A stretch of 64,000 nt of DNA, taken from NCBI GenBank assembly GCA_964368625.1, contig CAYJBH010000002.1:82537-146536 (forward strand), given 5' to 3'. Below, piece by piece: positions 37,225-45,645 of the stretch; position 1 is the stretch's first letter; every line of letters starts with the position of its first letter. Below the pieces are notes generated by a model. That model worked only from the letters and a program-made list of their open reading frames with translations. It had not been told where the DNA came from and did no database searches. The position numbers and the translations under genes are program-made. Source of the DNA: CAYJBH01 sp964368625 (GTDB lineage Bacteria > Bacillota > Clostridia > Oscillospirales > Ruminococcaceae).

Positions 37225-37649
37225 TTGTTTTCCTCATCTAATATTCCTGCCTTAACAACGGCCCTTAGCACGGTTTTTCCGTTTTGATTAAGAATTCTTG
37301 CCTTAATAGTAATTTCCTTAAACATCTCGTTAACCTCGGAAACTGTTCCTTCTACTAAAAGCGTATCTCCGATATAAACCGGTAGCTTAAATTTACTCTC
37401 AATACTATGTAAAAGGCATTTTTCACCCGGTAGGTAAACACCTGCCAAGGTAGACAACATAGATGAAGTTAGAGCACCATAGCAAACCCTATCAACAAAC
37501 CCTTTGCTTTTGGCATAATCTGCATTAATGTGTAGCGGATTATTATCACCTGTTATCATTAAAAAGGCATCCATCATCTCGATGGTTATGGTGCGTTCAA
37601 ACGATGCACTCTCGCCTACCTTTATAGTGTCTATACTAAAGTTGTTCAT
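37221..37649 (-). CDS. MaoC-like hot-dog hydratase/dehydratase
   Basis: 142 residues; single hot-dog domain. The catalytic Asp and His are D35 and H40 in ITGDNNPLHINADYAKSKGF, the R-hydratase motif. By family it adds or removes water across an enoyl/3-hydroxyacyl pair on CoA or ACP. It overlaps the ACP stop by 4 bases (ATGA) and the SDR by 4, so translation is coupled. Confidence 0.88.
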   Translation of the reverse strand: MNNFSIDTIKVGESASFERTITIEMMDAFLMITGDNNPLHINADYAKSKGFVDRVCYGALTSSMLSTLAGVYLPGEKCLLHSIESKFKLPVYIGDTLLVEGTVSEVNEMFKEITIKARILNQNGKTVLRAVVKAGILDEENN

Positions 37650-37888
37650 GCTGTTAGTCTCATTAACAAATCAACTAAATCTCCAACATCCTTAAGGTTT
37701 CGAACATCTCCCAAGGTAAACTTAACACTGAACTTCTTTTCCATGGAAGTAAGTAGATTTATCTGTTCGATGCTATCCCAGTCTTCAATATCAGCAGCAC
37801 AGGTTTCTCTTGTTATAACCAGATCTTCGTCATCAAATACATCGTGAAAAATAGGTTGTATTGCCTCTAAAATTGTCTTTTCATCCAT
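37646..37888 (-). CDS. Acyl carrier protein
   Basis: 80 residues. The phosphopantetheine serine is S39 in IEDWDSIEQINLL, the ACP/PCP signature, in a small acidic four-helix protein. It lies directly between fkbH and maoC and is therefore presumably the dedicated carrier of this cluster rather than the fatty-acid ACP (the sequence differs from the usual DSLD motif). AAAGGAG before the ATG lies in the end of fkbH. Confidence 0.92.
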   Translation of the reverse strand: MDEKTILEAIQPIFHDVFDDEDLVITRETCAADIEDWDSIEQINLLTSMEKKFSVKFTLGDVRNLKDVGDLVDLLMRLTA

Positions 37889-37890
37889 AA

Positions 37891-39690
37891 TTATACTCCT
37901 TTTAACTCTATATGTTGTGCCTTCGGAACGTATCCATCGGCTAACAGCTCATACTCGGTTGCATCATCGATGGAAGCTAACTTTGTAAACCCTGCATTTT
38001 CATAAAAGTCAGCACACGGCTTATTCTTTGCTGTTGGAATAAAAATTCCTTTAATAGTTTTAACTTCACTGTTTTCAATAATTTTCACCAGTCTATCTAT
38101 CATTGCATACTCAAGCTCACGTTTGAAAACCCTACAGCTCATTGTAAACAACTCGATAACACAAACCTCTTCCTCAATTTTAGCAAAAATTACGCTAACT
38201 ATACCATTATCACCAAATCTATCCGACAAGGATGCGCAGATGGTTATATAGTTTTCATCCCGAGATATCTCTTCAACCTCCTGCTCGGTGAACCGTCTGG
38301 TTGTCATGTTGAACTGGTTAGTTTTGTTAACAAGTTGGGTAACTCGTTCGATATTTCCTCCACCAACAGCAACCATCCTAGCGCTCATTTCAAGACTTTT
38401 AAGATACTCACCATAATCGGTAAAACTTCCTTGAGCACTACTTCTTTTAAGGTTATCACGTATAAATTCTGTTCGTTTCTTATCATCTCCGGTTAATGAT
38501 GTAAGCTCAAAAAAATTGTTTTCATCCACCACCCGAAGGTAGCTATCCGGTTCTTTTAGTTCCGGTGTAACAATCCCATATATTTCACCGGCTACTATGT
38601 GTCGTTCTGCAGGATTATCGTCAATGAAAATTGCTGCATCAGCATTTATATTCATCTCAGCAAGAATGCTCTTTATGTTTTCACTCTTTGGCTCCCAGTT
38701 AGCCTTAAAGGTTACGAAATCTTCAACCTTAAGTGGCATCTCATCTCGTGAAAATCCTGATAGTGCTATGTCGTTTTCGTTTTTAGAGCATACAGCCAAC
38801 ATCACCCCCTGCTCCTTCAATCTTAAGGAGTAATCACAGAGTGCTAGATGTGCCATACCAAGGGGGCTTTCATTTCCTATCTCTATGCCTTCAGCACCAT
38901 CATCCCCTATAACTCCCCCCCAAAGCGTATTATCTAGATCAAGAATAACAGCCTTTTTTGATTTCCCGAAAATGGAGGATATAATTATTGAGATACTATG
39001 GCTTAAATAAGGAATTAATCTTACTGCAAAAGGATATTTATAGGCATACCATGCCGTTTCATCATGCCAATTATTCAGGCCATGAAAACTGCTGATATAG
39101 TTAATATCGTTAATATATATTTGTCGATTTTCTGAATATTCGGCAAGTAGGGTATTCATACGGCCAACATGGCGAACCATTCCTCCCGCAAACCTTGCCT
39201 CAGCATTACCTGCGGGACGATAAGGGGGAAGTTCAAAGTTATTTTGTATAACAGGACAGCCAAAGCTCATTGCAGCTTCCATAGCAGATCTATATTTTTC
39301 AAATTCTAACCTTGCAAACTCATCCGCCTGTTTTTCATCGCAGGAAATTGATGGAAAGTTTAGATTTCTTACCGAGGTGTGAATGTATATAATATCTGGG
39401 GCAAACGATTTAACGCTACCATCATCAAATACTAAATCTTCATAAAATCTACCATAACCGCCGGTATAGAACTCCGGTTCAATACCCATGTCCTGTAAAA
39501 AAATACGTAGCACAGATTCCAGCTCACCTATTGTTGAGCCGGAAAATATTGCTATTTTTTTTGGTATTCTCCCCTCTACTTCTCTTAAACCACGCAAAAT
39601 GGATTTCTTTTTTTGCATAATATAATCAGCATCAATAGGATATTCAATAATTCCCAAACTAACCTCATTTAAAATCAAGCTTTTCCACAC
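37891..39690 (-). CDS. FkbH-like HAD-IIIC protein with GNAT domain
   Basis: 599 residues. An N-terminal SGNH-like region (about 44-200, KIAIFSGSTIGELESVLR) precedes a HAD domain with D251/D253 in VILDLDNTLWGGVIGDDG, VCSKNEND, and FIDDNPAER. A C-terminal GNAT-like domain (about 420-590) has RVTQLVNKTNQFNMTTRRF, characteristic of FkbH. FkbH enzymes take 1,3-bisphosphoglycerate, remove a phosphate and load a glyceryl unit on an ACP thiol; the ACP is the next gene. The start is taken as GTG 39690; it has no clear Shine-Dalgarno and Met25 is an alternative. A consensus promoter is upstream. Confidence 0.9.
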   Translation of the reverse strand: MWKSLILNEVSLGIIEYPIDADYIMQKKKSILRGLREVEGRIPKKIAIFSGSTIGELESVLRIFLQDMGIEPEFYTGGYGRFYEDLVFDDGSVKSFAPDIIYIHTSVRNLNFPSISCDEKQADEFARLEFEKYRSAMEAAMSFGCPVIQNNFELPPYRPAGNAEARFAGGMVRHVGRMNTLLAEYSENRQIYINDINYISSFHGLNNWHDETAWYAYKYPFAVRLIPYLSHSISIIISSIFGKSKKAVILDLDNTLWGGVIGDDGAEGIEIGNESPLGMAHLALCDYSLRLKEQGVMLAVCSKNENDIALSGFSRDEMPLKVEDFVTFKANWEPKSENIKSILAEMNINADAAIFIDDNPAERHIVAGEIYGIVTPELKEPDSYLRVVDENNFFELTSLTGDDKKRTEFIRDNLKRSSAQGSFTDYGEYLKSLEMSARMVAVGGGNIERVTQLVNKTNQFNMTTRRFTEQEVEEISRDENYITICASLSDRFGDNGIVSVIFAKIEEEVCVIELFTMSCRVFKRELEYAMIDRLVKIIENSEVKTIKGIFIPTAKNKPCADFYENAGFTKLASIDDATEYELLADGYVPKAQHIELKGV

Positions 39691-39716
39691 TTAAAGTTCT
39701 TAAGTTACTTTATGAA

Positions 39717-39745
39717 ATTATACGAAAAAATACCGTTTATGTCAA
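39717..39745 (-). promoter_or_regulatory. Sigma-A promoter of the fkbH cluster
   Basis: On the minus strand TTGACA (39740-39745), 17 bases, TATAAT (39717-39722), a perfect consensus. The leader to GTG 39690 would be only about 20 bases. Confidence 0.88.
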
Positions 39746-39871
39746 GTTTATATTAACCGTTCCTTATATAGCTGTTCAATTATGTTAACCGAATTCTTAA
39801 TGTTTTATTGTACGAATTTAATAACACTTCACAATACATACATTATTTTTAAGTAAATATATAAAAAAAAG

Positions 39872-39900
39872 TTGCAAAAGAAGTTTTCATATGCTAAAAT
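39872..39900 (+). promoter_or_regulatory. Promoter of the second bactofilin
   Basis: TTGCAA (39872-39877), a 17-base spacer ending TGC, then TAAAAT (39895-39900). GGGAG follows at 39930-39934, 8 bases before the ATG. The same core occurs at 6195 and 49171. Confidence 0.75.
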
Positions 39901-39942
39901 AACTTTAATTGTAAATAATACTATAAACAGGGAGATGTTGAA

Positions 39943-40794
39943 ATGAGTGATATTTTTAACCAAGCCACCTCTATGAATATGACCAGTAGTGGTGCACCAA
40001 CCAAAACCTTGATCACTAAAGATACTATTTTAGTGGGCACAATTGCTGCCGACTCATCAATTATAATTGATGGCGGTGTTAAGGGTGATGTTTACAGCAA
40101 AAATTCAATTGAACTTACCGGTAAGGTTGACGGTAATATAAAAGCAAACGATGCTACATTTTCAAATGGTGCAGTTAAGGGCGATATTACAACTGAAGGT
40201 AATATATTGGTTGCCGGTGATTCTGTTATTGTTGGTAATCTTTTTGCATCATCTCTTGAATTTAATGGTAAAATAAAAGGAAATGTTCGCATAAACGGTC
40301 ATGCTATCATTCGTGAAAAAGCAATTATCCACGGAAATCTTTCTGCCTGCAACTTTACTGTTGATGATGGCGCAAAGATAATTGGTTTTGTTGAAATTTT
40401 AAGGCCGGTTGAGGTAAGCGGACAGCCTACAGAAAAGATTGATGAAATCGTTGATTTTAACGACATTGAAATACCGGAAGATGCCGGAACTCCTGACAAC
40501 AGTGCTTCAGCAGCTTCTGAGGTACCATCCGGTACGCCTCTTTTAACAACAGTTCCTACACCTGTTGAAGAGTCAGCTCCTGCTATCGTAGAGGCTCCTG
40601 TTCCGGAGGTTGCCGAAGTGGTTGAAGAAACTGTTGAAGTAGCTGATGAGATTCCGGAAGAGGTTGAGGAAACATCTTCTGAAGAAGCAGAAGACTCTGA
40701 TGGCAGCGACAGCTTCGTTGACGAAAAACAAAAGATGTTACAGGATCTTCGCACACGTATGGAAAAGGCCAAGAAGAGTGGCCAATCACTGTAA
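39943..40794 (+). CDS. Bactofilin with long acidic tail (second copy)
   Basis: 283 residues. The beta-helical bactofilin core (about 22-150) has repeated turns TILVGTIAADSSIIIDGGV, IELTGKVDGNI, NILVAGDSVIVGNL, LEFNGKIKGNV and KAIIHGNL. It is followed by about 120 residues rich in Pro, Val, Glu and Ala, then a basic end (MEKAKKSGQSL). The core forms unpolar cytoskeletal filaments in this family; the tail may reach partners. It has its own promoter. It differs from the first bactofilin (9028) by the absence of the lysine-rich head and by this tail. Confidence 0.9.
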   Translation: MSDIFNQATSMNMTSSGAPTKTLITKDTILVGTIAADSSIIIDGGVKGDVYSKNSIELTGKVDGNIKANDATFSNGAVKGDITTEGNILVAGDSVIVGNLFASSLEFNGKIKGNVRINGHAIIREKAIIHGNLSACNFTVDDGAKIIGFVEILRPVEVSGQPTEKIDEIVDFNDIEIPEDAGTPDNSASAASEVPSGTPLLTTVPTPVEESAPAIVEAPVPEVAEVVEETVEVADEIPEEVEETSSEEAEDSDGSDSFVDEKQKMLQDLRTRMEKAKKSGQSL

Positions 40795-40812
40795 TATAAC
40801 AAGAAATATATT

Positions 40813-40848
40813 ACTAAGGACATCATACAAATGTATGATGTCCTTAGT
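40813..40848. repeat. 36-base near-perfect palindrome between bactofilin and rnhA
   Basis: The 17-base arms at 40813-40829 and 40832-40848 are exact reverse complements (ACTAAGGACATCATACA). The two-base centre means the loop would have to open a little. It begins 18 bases after the bactofilin stop and ends 31 bases before the rnhA start. No T-tract follows on either strand, so it is not a standard terminator. A terminator-like or regulatory role is possible. Confidence 0.85.
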
Positions 40849-40879
40849 GTAAAAAGCATATGCTGAAAGGATTTATCGC

Positions 40880-41323
40880 TTGAAAAAAACAGTTACAATT
40901 TATACCGACGGAGCCTGTAGCGGCAATCCCGGTGCCGGTGGTTACGCTGGAATTATAAAATATAACGAACACGAAAAGGTTGTTGTAGGAGGTGACGCTG
41001 ACACCACCAACAATCGCATGGAAATGCTTGCTGTTATCACATCGTTAGAGTCATTAACCGAACCTTGTAATGTTGAGCTATATAGCGATTCTAAATATAT
41101 CCTTGATGCTTTAGGAAAGGGGTGGGCAAAAAACTGGCAAAAAAACAACTGGATAAAGTCAGACAAGAAACCTGCTCTTAACAAAGATTTATGGGAAAGG
41201 CTTTTAAATCTCACCGAGATACACGAACTCTCGCTACACTGGGTAAAGGGGCATAACGGAAATCATTTTAACGAAAGATGTGATAAACTTGCGGTTGAAC
41301 AAAGTCAGCTCTATAAAAAGTAA
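40880..41323 (+). CDS. rnhA: Ribonuclease HI
   Basis: 147 residues; removes RNA from RNA-DNA hybrids. The four carboxylates are visible: D10 in IYTDGACSGNPG, the Glu in NNRMEM, the Asp in YSDSKYI, and the Asp in ERCDKLA. WVKGHNG carries the catalytic-loop histidine. It starts at TTG 40880 after GAAAGGA. The convergent ABC permease gene ends 7 bases beyond it. Confidence 0.96.
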   Translation: MKKTVTIYTDGACSGNPGAGGYAGIIKYNEHEKVVVGGDADTTNNRMEMLAVITSLESLTEPCNVELYSDSKYILDALGKGWAKNWQKNNWIKSDKKPALNKDLWERLLNLTEIHELSLHWVKGHNGNHFNERCDKLAVEQSQLYKK

Positions 41324-41330
41324 CCGATTC

Positions 41331-42149
41331 TTATATTTTTAAATCGCGTTTATTATAGCCTACGCATCCCGCAACAAGTGAAAAAATATAAACAACTATG
41401 TAGACAGCAAGTGTTATTGCTGTCTTTTCGTTTAGCTCAATAGTATTTTCTACACTAAACATAATGAACGGGGAAAGGTAAAGCAATAGCTCCCCATTTT
41501 CACCCAAAAGTTGTCCTAGATATCCCGCCATGTAGCTAACCATAACAACCCCGCTTGCTACTGCACCTGTACCAAGATTCGCATTTATTCCGGCAATTTT
41601 AAAACCTATTGCACCAAAAATCAATGCTGTAAAACTTGATATTTTTCCCGAACTAATTATTGCCATAAGATCAAAGGTCTCTCCCCCGCCAAAATATCCA
41701 CAAACAATTGCAGATATAATTGCACAACTCAGAACTATTCCTACTGCTAGTGTTGCGGTTATATATTTCGAAATATATATCTCGGTTCTACTTACGGCAA
41801 GTGAATTTAAAAATTCGATAGATTTCGACTTTTCTTCCTTAATAATCAATCCGGCAGAAAAGGTTGCCGAGAATATAGAAACTGCAACAAGTATAAGACC
41901 AAATATAGTTCCGTAATAGGATGTATAATTTGACATGTCGGACATATCTTCCATGCCTACAAACTGTAAAAGTTCTTCCGGCATTACATCAAATTTTGCT
42001 GTTGCCATTTCCTGTATTGAAGAAAATAAAGCCATATAAAGCGTCATTACACCTAAAATAGCTACACTCCAGCCGATAATTGTTTTTCGGGTTGTTAACA
42101 AATTAAATTTGCATAGCCTTAAAACATTCTTTAAATCAATGTTATTCAT
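41331..42149 (-). CDS. ABC-2 type transporter permease
   Basis: 272 residues with six membrane segments, the ABC-2 permease layout with a large extracellular loop after the first segment. 'IIKEEKSKSIEFLNSLAVSRTEIYISKY' is the coupling region typical of these single-ATPase exporters. It lies one base after the ATPase gene. The substrate is unknown; such pairs export drugs, antibiotics or lipids. No regulator gene is adjacent. Confidence 0.86.
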   Translation of the reverse strand: MNNIDLKNVLRLCKFNLLTTRKTIIGWSVAILGVMTLYMALFSSIQEMATAKFDVMPEELLQFVGMEDMSDMSNYTSYYGTIFGLILVAVSIFSATFSAGLIIKEEKSKSIEFLNSLAVSRTEIYISKYITATLAVGIVLSCAIISAIVCGYFGGGETFDLMAIISSGKISSFTALIFGAIGFKIAGINANLGTGAVASGVVMVSYMAGYLGQLLGENGELLLYLSPFIMFSVENTIELNEKTAITLAVYIVVYIFSLVAGCVGYNKRDLKI

Positions 42150-42150
42150 G

Positions 42151-42975
42151 TTATCCTTCCCTATAATATCCGATAAACTCCTCTTCCACCGATTTCGTTC
42201 TTATCTCTAGGTGTGAAAGATTTAACCTTGAAAGTTTTAATACCAGTTCATTAATATCTTCTGTAAGCTCGAAACTTTCACTCTTGCCATCAGCAGTGGT
42301 ATAACTTACCTGTTGGCTGTGCTTAATCTTAACATCTGACATTTTAAAATAATCAACCAATTCACCATCCTTTATAACCGCAACCATGTCACAATACTTT
42401 TCAATTTCAGCTAGGTTATGGCTAGATAAAAAAACTGTTTTACCCTGCTTTTTTTCCTTTAATAATAGATCAAAAAATTTATTTTGCATCAAAGGGTCAA
42501 GCCCATTTGTTGGCTCATCAAATACCAATACCTCGGCGTTCTTCAAGAACCCCTGTATAAGCAAAACTTTTTTGCGATTACCAAGGCTTAATTCATTAAC
42601 CTTTTTTGTAAGGTCTAGCTCAAAATATCCTGCAAGATCATCCATCTCCTGAATCGATGTTTTAGTAAAGCTAATTGCAAATTTTAATAGCTGAGCACAG
42701 GTTATATTATCATAAAACGATGCTTCGCTCGGTATATAAGCAACCCTTCGTTTAATTTCTTTTGACTGCTTTACGCTGTCCATACCCAAAACAATTATGG
42801 TTCCTTCGGTTTGTTGAATCATATTAAACATGCTGCGCAACGTTGTGCTTTTACCTGCACCATTTTTCCCAACAAATCCAACAATTTCTCCACCAGGAAT
42901 AGATAAGTTTAAATCCTTAACTGCCATAACGGAACCATAATTCTTAATAAAATCTTTAATCTCAATTACAGCCAT
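42151..42975 (-). CDS. ABC transporter ATP-binding protein
   Basis: 274 residues from ATG 42975, chosen for GAGGTG just upstream; an earlier in-frame ATG would place the start inside the promoter region. Walker A is GKNGAGKST, the signature LSLGNRKK, Walker B VLVFDEPTNGLD and the H-loop SSHNLAEI. The C-terminal part beyond 215 is the extension seen in ABC-2-type exporter ATPases. It forms a transporter with the permease at 41331. It is divergent from the URO-D-family gene. Confidence 0.92.
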   Translation of the reverse strand: MAVIEIKDFIKNYGSVMAVKDLNLSIPGGEIVGFVGKNGAGKSTTLRSMFNMIQQTEGTIIVLGMDSVKQSKEIKRRVAYIPSEASFYDNITCAQLLKFAISFTKTSIQEMDDLAGYFELDLTKKVNELSLGNRKKVLLIQGFLKNAEVLVFDEPTNGLDPLMQNKFFDLLLKEKKQGKTVFLSSHNLAEIEKYCDMVAVIKDGELVDYFKMSDVKIKHSQQVSYTTADGKSESFELTEDINELVLKLSRLNLSHLEIRTKSVEEEFIGYYREG

Positions 42976-43000
42976 AATCACCTCATTAAATCTTGATGAT

Positions 43001-43029
43001 ATTGTATCACAACAAAACATTAAAGTAAA
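43001..43029 (-). promoter_or_regulatory. Promoter of the ABC exporter pair
   Basis: On the minus strand TTTACT (43024-43029), 17 bases, TACAAT (43001-43006), with a TG just before the -10. Transcription would start about 20 bases before the ATG at 42975. Confidence 0.7.
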
Positions 43030-43054
43030 CAAATATAAAATAATAAGATTTCTC

Positions 43055-43083
43055 TTTACTTTTGCGTTTTAACTTGTTATAAT
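43055..43083 (+). promoter_or_regulatory. Promoter of the URO-D-family gene
   Basis: TTTACT (43055-43060), 17 bases, TATAAT (43078-43083). The -35 boxes of this promoter and of the divergent ABC promoter lie within about 30 bases of each other, so one regulator could affect both. Confidence 0.75.
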
Positions 43084-43128
43084 GTTATAATAAATTACGA
43101 GTGTATATTTATCAATTGGAGCTAGCTT

Positions 43129-44205
43129 ATGAATGGTAAAGAACGAATTTCAAGAATACTTAATCATGAAAAAGTTGACCGCATTGGATTTTATGAACAT
43201 TTTTGGAACGACACCTACACTAAATGGCGTGAGGATGGATATATTGGAATAGGCGAAGATTTCGACGACCATTTTGGATTTGATATTTCCGGAACATCGC
43301 CTTTCAACCTTGTTGCTGATATTAACTTCGAGCCTGTTGTTGTTGCTGAAACCGAAGATACAATAACCTACCTTGATGGTAATGGAGCTACATTAAAGAG
43401 ACATAAACATCACGACACAACCCCCGAGCATATAGATTTTTCGGTTAAGGAAAAAGATGTTTGGGAGGAGAAAGTTAAACCACTTTTAAAAATCGATCCG
43501 GATAGAATTAACTTTGAAGCATATAGAAAAGCTAAGCAATCTGCAGAAAAAGCGGGAAGGTTCTTTGTTTTACAAGGAGTTAATGTTTTTGAGTTAATGC
43601 ATCCAGTTTGTGGTCATGAACATATGCTTGCAGGAATGGTACTCGATCCGGACTGGGTTAAGGACATGGCAGCCACATATTCTGAGATAATTATAGGTTT
43701 ACAAAAACTTCTTTTTGAAAAAGAAGGAAAACCGGATGGTATATGGTATTACGAGGATATGGGGTATAAAGGCAGTCCGTTTATGTCGCCCGACATGTAT
43801 AATGAAATAATAAAACCGTCACATAAGAAAACTATTAACTATGCAAAAAGTTTGGGATTACCTGTGATTATGCATTCTTGCGGTTATATTGAACCTTTAC
43901 TTCCCGGTATGATTGAAGCCGGCATAGATTGTCTTCAGGTTATAGAGGTTAAGGCCGGTATGGATTTATTAAAACTACATAAACTATATGGTGATAAAAT
44001 TTCATTCATTGGAGGAATTGATGTTCGTTGTTTATATAATAACGACCTTGCCGAGATAGATGCAGAGTTAACATCTAAAATTCCATTTGTTAAAGAAGGG
44101 TATAACTTTGTGCTCCACAGCGATCACTCTATACCTTCGAATGTTAACTACAACACGTATAAATATTTTATTGATAAAGGTCTTGCACTGGGAAAATATT
44201 ACTAG
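43129..44205 (+). CDS. Uroporphyrinogen decarboxylase-family (MtaA/CmuA-like) protein
   Basis: 358 residues; URO-D superfamily TIM barrel. MNGKERISRILNHEKVDRIGFYEHFW, MHSCGYIEPLLPGMIEAGIDCLQVIE and 'FIGGIDVRCL' mark the group. It lacks the N-terminal arginine motif (RQAGRY) of true HemE, and no haem genes are nearby. It is therefore more likely a methyl or corrinoid-related methyltransferase of the MtaA/CmuA kind, or an unassigned relative; the HSCG cysteine and histidine may bind zinc. GGAG precedes the ATG. Confidence 0.82.
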   Translation: MNGKERISRILNHEKVDRIGFYEHFWNDTYTKWREDGYIGIGEDFDDHFGFDISGTSPFNLVADINFEPVVVAETEDTITYLDGNGATLKRHKHHDTTPEHIDFSVKEKDVWEEKVKPLLKIDPDRINFEAYRKAKQSAEKAGRFFVLQGVNVFELMHPVCGHEHMLAGMVLDPDWVKDMAATYSEIIIGLQKLLFEKEGKPDGIWYYEDMGYKGSPFMSPDMYNEIIKPSHKKTINYAKSLGLPVIMHSCGYIEPLLPGMIEAGIDCLQVIEVKAGMDLLKLHKLYGDKISFIGGIDVRCLYNNDLAEIDAELTSKIPFVKEGYNFVLHSDHSIPSNVNYNTYKYFIDKGLALGKYY

Positions 44206-44240
44206 AATGTATTACCTTTACACCAAAGAAAGAAATTTGA

Positions 44241-44672
44241 ATGACTGTATTAAATATAATTATCGCCACCTTTGTTCTGTTAGAGCTATTTAATGTAATG
44301 ATATTATATATAAAACCCTCGATTAAATTAGGAAACGGAGTAGGTGTATTTAACGCCTATTTTGAATCTCAAAACAATAGCAGAACTCGTATGTTTGTAA
44401 AATACCTTATTAACTGGGTTGCAAATGTTAAGTTAGTCTTTATAGCTCTATTAATTGTAATTTTGTTTACGGGAACCGAAACGGTAAAATTATACAGTTG
44501 TTTTGCACTAATAGTTTCTATTGCTGTTTTTTATATTTCTCTTTACCCAATTATAAAAAAACTTGATGACGATGGTTTTATATCTCCAAAAGGATATTCA
44601 AAAACTTTGTTTGTACTGATAACGGGCTTTATTTTGATGTTCATAGCCGGTATTACAATGTATTTTTTATAG
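44241..44672 (+). CDS. Small integral membrane protein, unknown
   Basis: 143 residues with four predicted membrane segments (about 3-23, 58-78, 85-105, 122-142) and a polar loop after the first. I recognise no family. It follows the URO-D-family gene by 35 bases and precedes the alpha/beta hydrolase by 10, so the three are probably one transcript. The ribosome site is weak. Confidence 0.6.
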   Translation: MTVLNIIIATFVLLELFNVMILYIKPSIKLGNGVGVFNAYFESQNNSRTRMFVKYLINWVANVKLVFIALLIVILFTGTETVKLYSCFALIVSIAVFYISLYPIIKKLDDDGFISPKGYSKTLFVLITGFILMFIAGITMYFL

Positions 44673-44682
44673 GAGTTATTTA

Positions 44683-45387
44683 GTGTCTGTTTCAACAAAG
44701 ATAAAGAATATTCTACTCGTAATAGCTATTATACTAGCATTAGCGATAAGTATACTTTTAATCTGGATGGCTACAGAGTATAAAGCAGATGATATCGCTC
44801 TTAATATTTTACATGAGAATGAAAATGTTACTGTTGCGGGAAATGTTATTACTATAACCTCCGAATCTGCAACCGATACCGCTATAATCTTTTATCCGGG
44901 CGCCCGGGTAGAGAGCATTGCCTATCTCCCTTTATTAAATGGCATTGCTGATGAATGCGATGTAACCTGCTATCTCGTAGAAATGCCCATAAATCATGCG
45001 ATTTTTGACAGTGATGCTGCCGAAAAAATTATAAATGTGGACAACGAAATAAATAATTGGTATATGGCCGGACATTCTCTTGGTGGGGCTATGGCATCAG
45101 ACTATGCCTCGAACAATATCGACTTAATTGAAGGCGTAATTGTTATGGGTGCTTCGGTTTATGGTAACTACCCAAAAAATCAATCCTTAACAATATATGG
45201 AACATTTAACAGCGAAATAGCCGATTATATAGATTATACCGAAAACATTGTAGTTATAGAGGGTGGCAATCATGCCCAATTTGGCAACTACGGTAAACAA
45301 TCGGGTGATCCTGATGCAACTATCACAGCACAACAACAGCAACAACAAACTATAGAGGCGATCAAGCTATTTTTAGATGGTAATTAA
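44683..45387 (+). CDS. Membrane-anchored alpha/beta hydrolase
   Basis: 234 residues from GTG 44683 behind AGGAG. One N-terminal membrane segment (about 7-28) is followed by an alpha/beta-hydrolase domain. The nucleophile serine is in MAGHSLGGAMASDYA, the acid may be in VVIEGGNHAQFGNYG and the histidine is in GGNHAQF. 'AIIFYPGARVESIAYLPLLNGIAD' is the oxyanion-hole region. A CAA/CAG tract gives six glutamines near the C-terminus. Anchored in the membrane, it would act outside the cell or at the surface. The substrate is unknown. Its TAA stop overlaps the convergent gene's stop. Confidence 0.8.
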   Translation: MSVSTKIKNILLVIAIILALAISILLIWMATEYKADDIALNILHENENVTVAGNVITITSESATDTAIIFYPGARVESIAYLPLLNGIADECDVTCYLVEMPINHAIFDSDAAEKIINVDNEINNWYMAGHSLGGAMASDYASNNIDLIEGVIVMGASVYGNYPKNQSLTIYGTFNSEIADYIDYTENIVVIEGGNHAQFGNYGKQSGDPDATITAQQQQQQTIEAIKLFLDGN

Positions 45388-45626
45388 GCCTTAGCCTCCA
45401 CAAACCAACGATTTTCCTCGTGAAAAAGATAGGACTCCTTTCCACAAATTACAATGGTGTATCGTGTTCCACATCCCCCTACCTTGGTAGAAGCCGCTTT
45501 GCATACATGCTTTAGGTAATCAATTTCATAAACATTTCCATCCTCCCATGTTATACTTATTGGGAGGATATTTCCTTCTGTATCGTTTTTTAAAAATACA
45601 TCTACATAAACTTTTCTTATAGACAT
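45384..45626 (-). CDS. Small protein linked to the Y-family polymerase
   Basis: 80 residues; beta-rich with no membrane segment. Its pattern (KVYVDVFLKNDTEGNILPIS, 'ITWEDGNVYEIDYL', 'KVGGCGTRYTIVICGKESYLF', 'RWFVEAK') matches, from memory, a small conserved protein often encoded next to UmuC/DinB-type polymerases in Firmicutes, with no assigned function. Here it lies 19 bases after the polymerase gene. I infer an accessory or regulatory subunit of the polymerase, in the sense that UmuD serves UmuC, but no sequence relation to UmuD is visible. Confidence 0.7.
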   Translation of the reverse strand: MSIRKVYVDVFLKNDTEGNILPISITWEDGNVYEIDYLKHVCKAASTKVGGCGTRYTIVICGKESYLFHEENRWFVEAKA

Positions 45627-45645
45627 TTGTTATTCTCTCTCTATT

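Noticed and set aside
40299..40859. 186-codon open frame on the minus strand opposite the bactofilin tail
   Set aside because: It is a Ser/Thr-rich mirror of the acidic repeat-like tail on the other strand, with no ribosome site or recognisable domain.
45331..45351. CAA/CAG tract in the alpha/beta hydrolase gene as a phase-variation repeat
   Set aside because: A trinucleotide tract in frame would change only the number of glutamines, not switch the gene.
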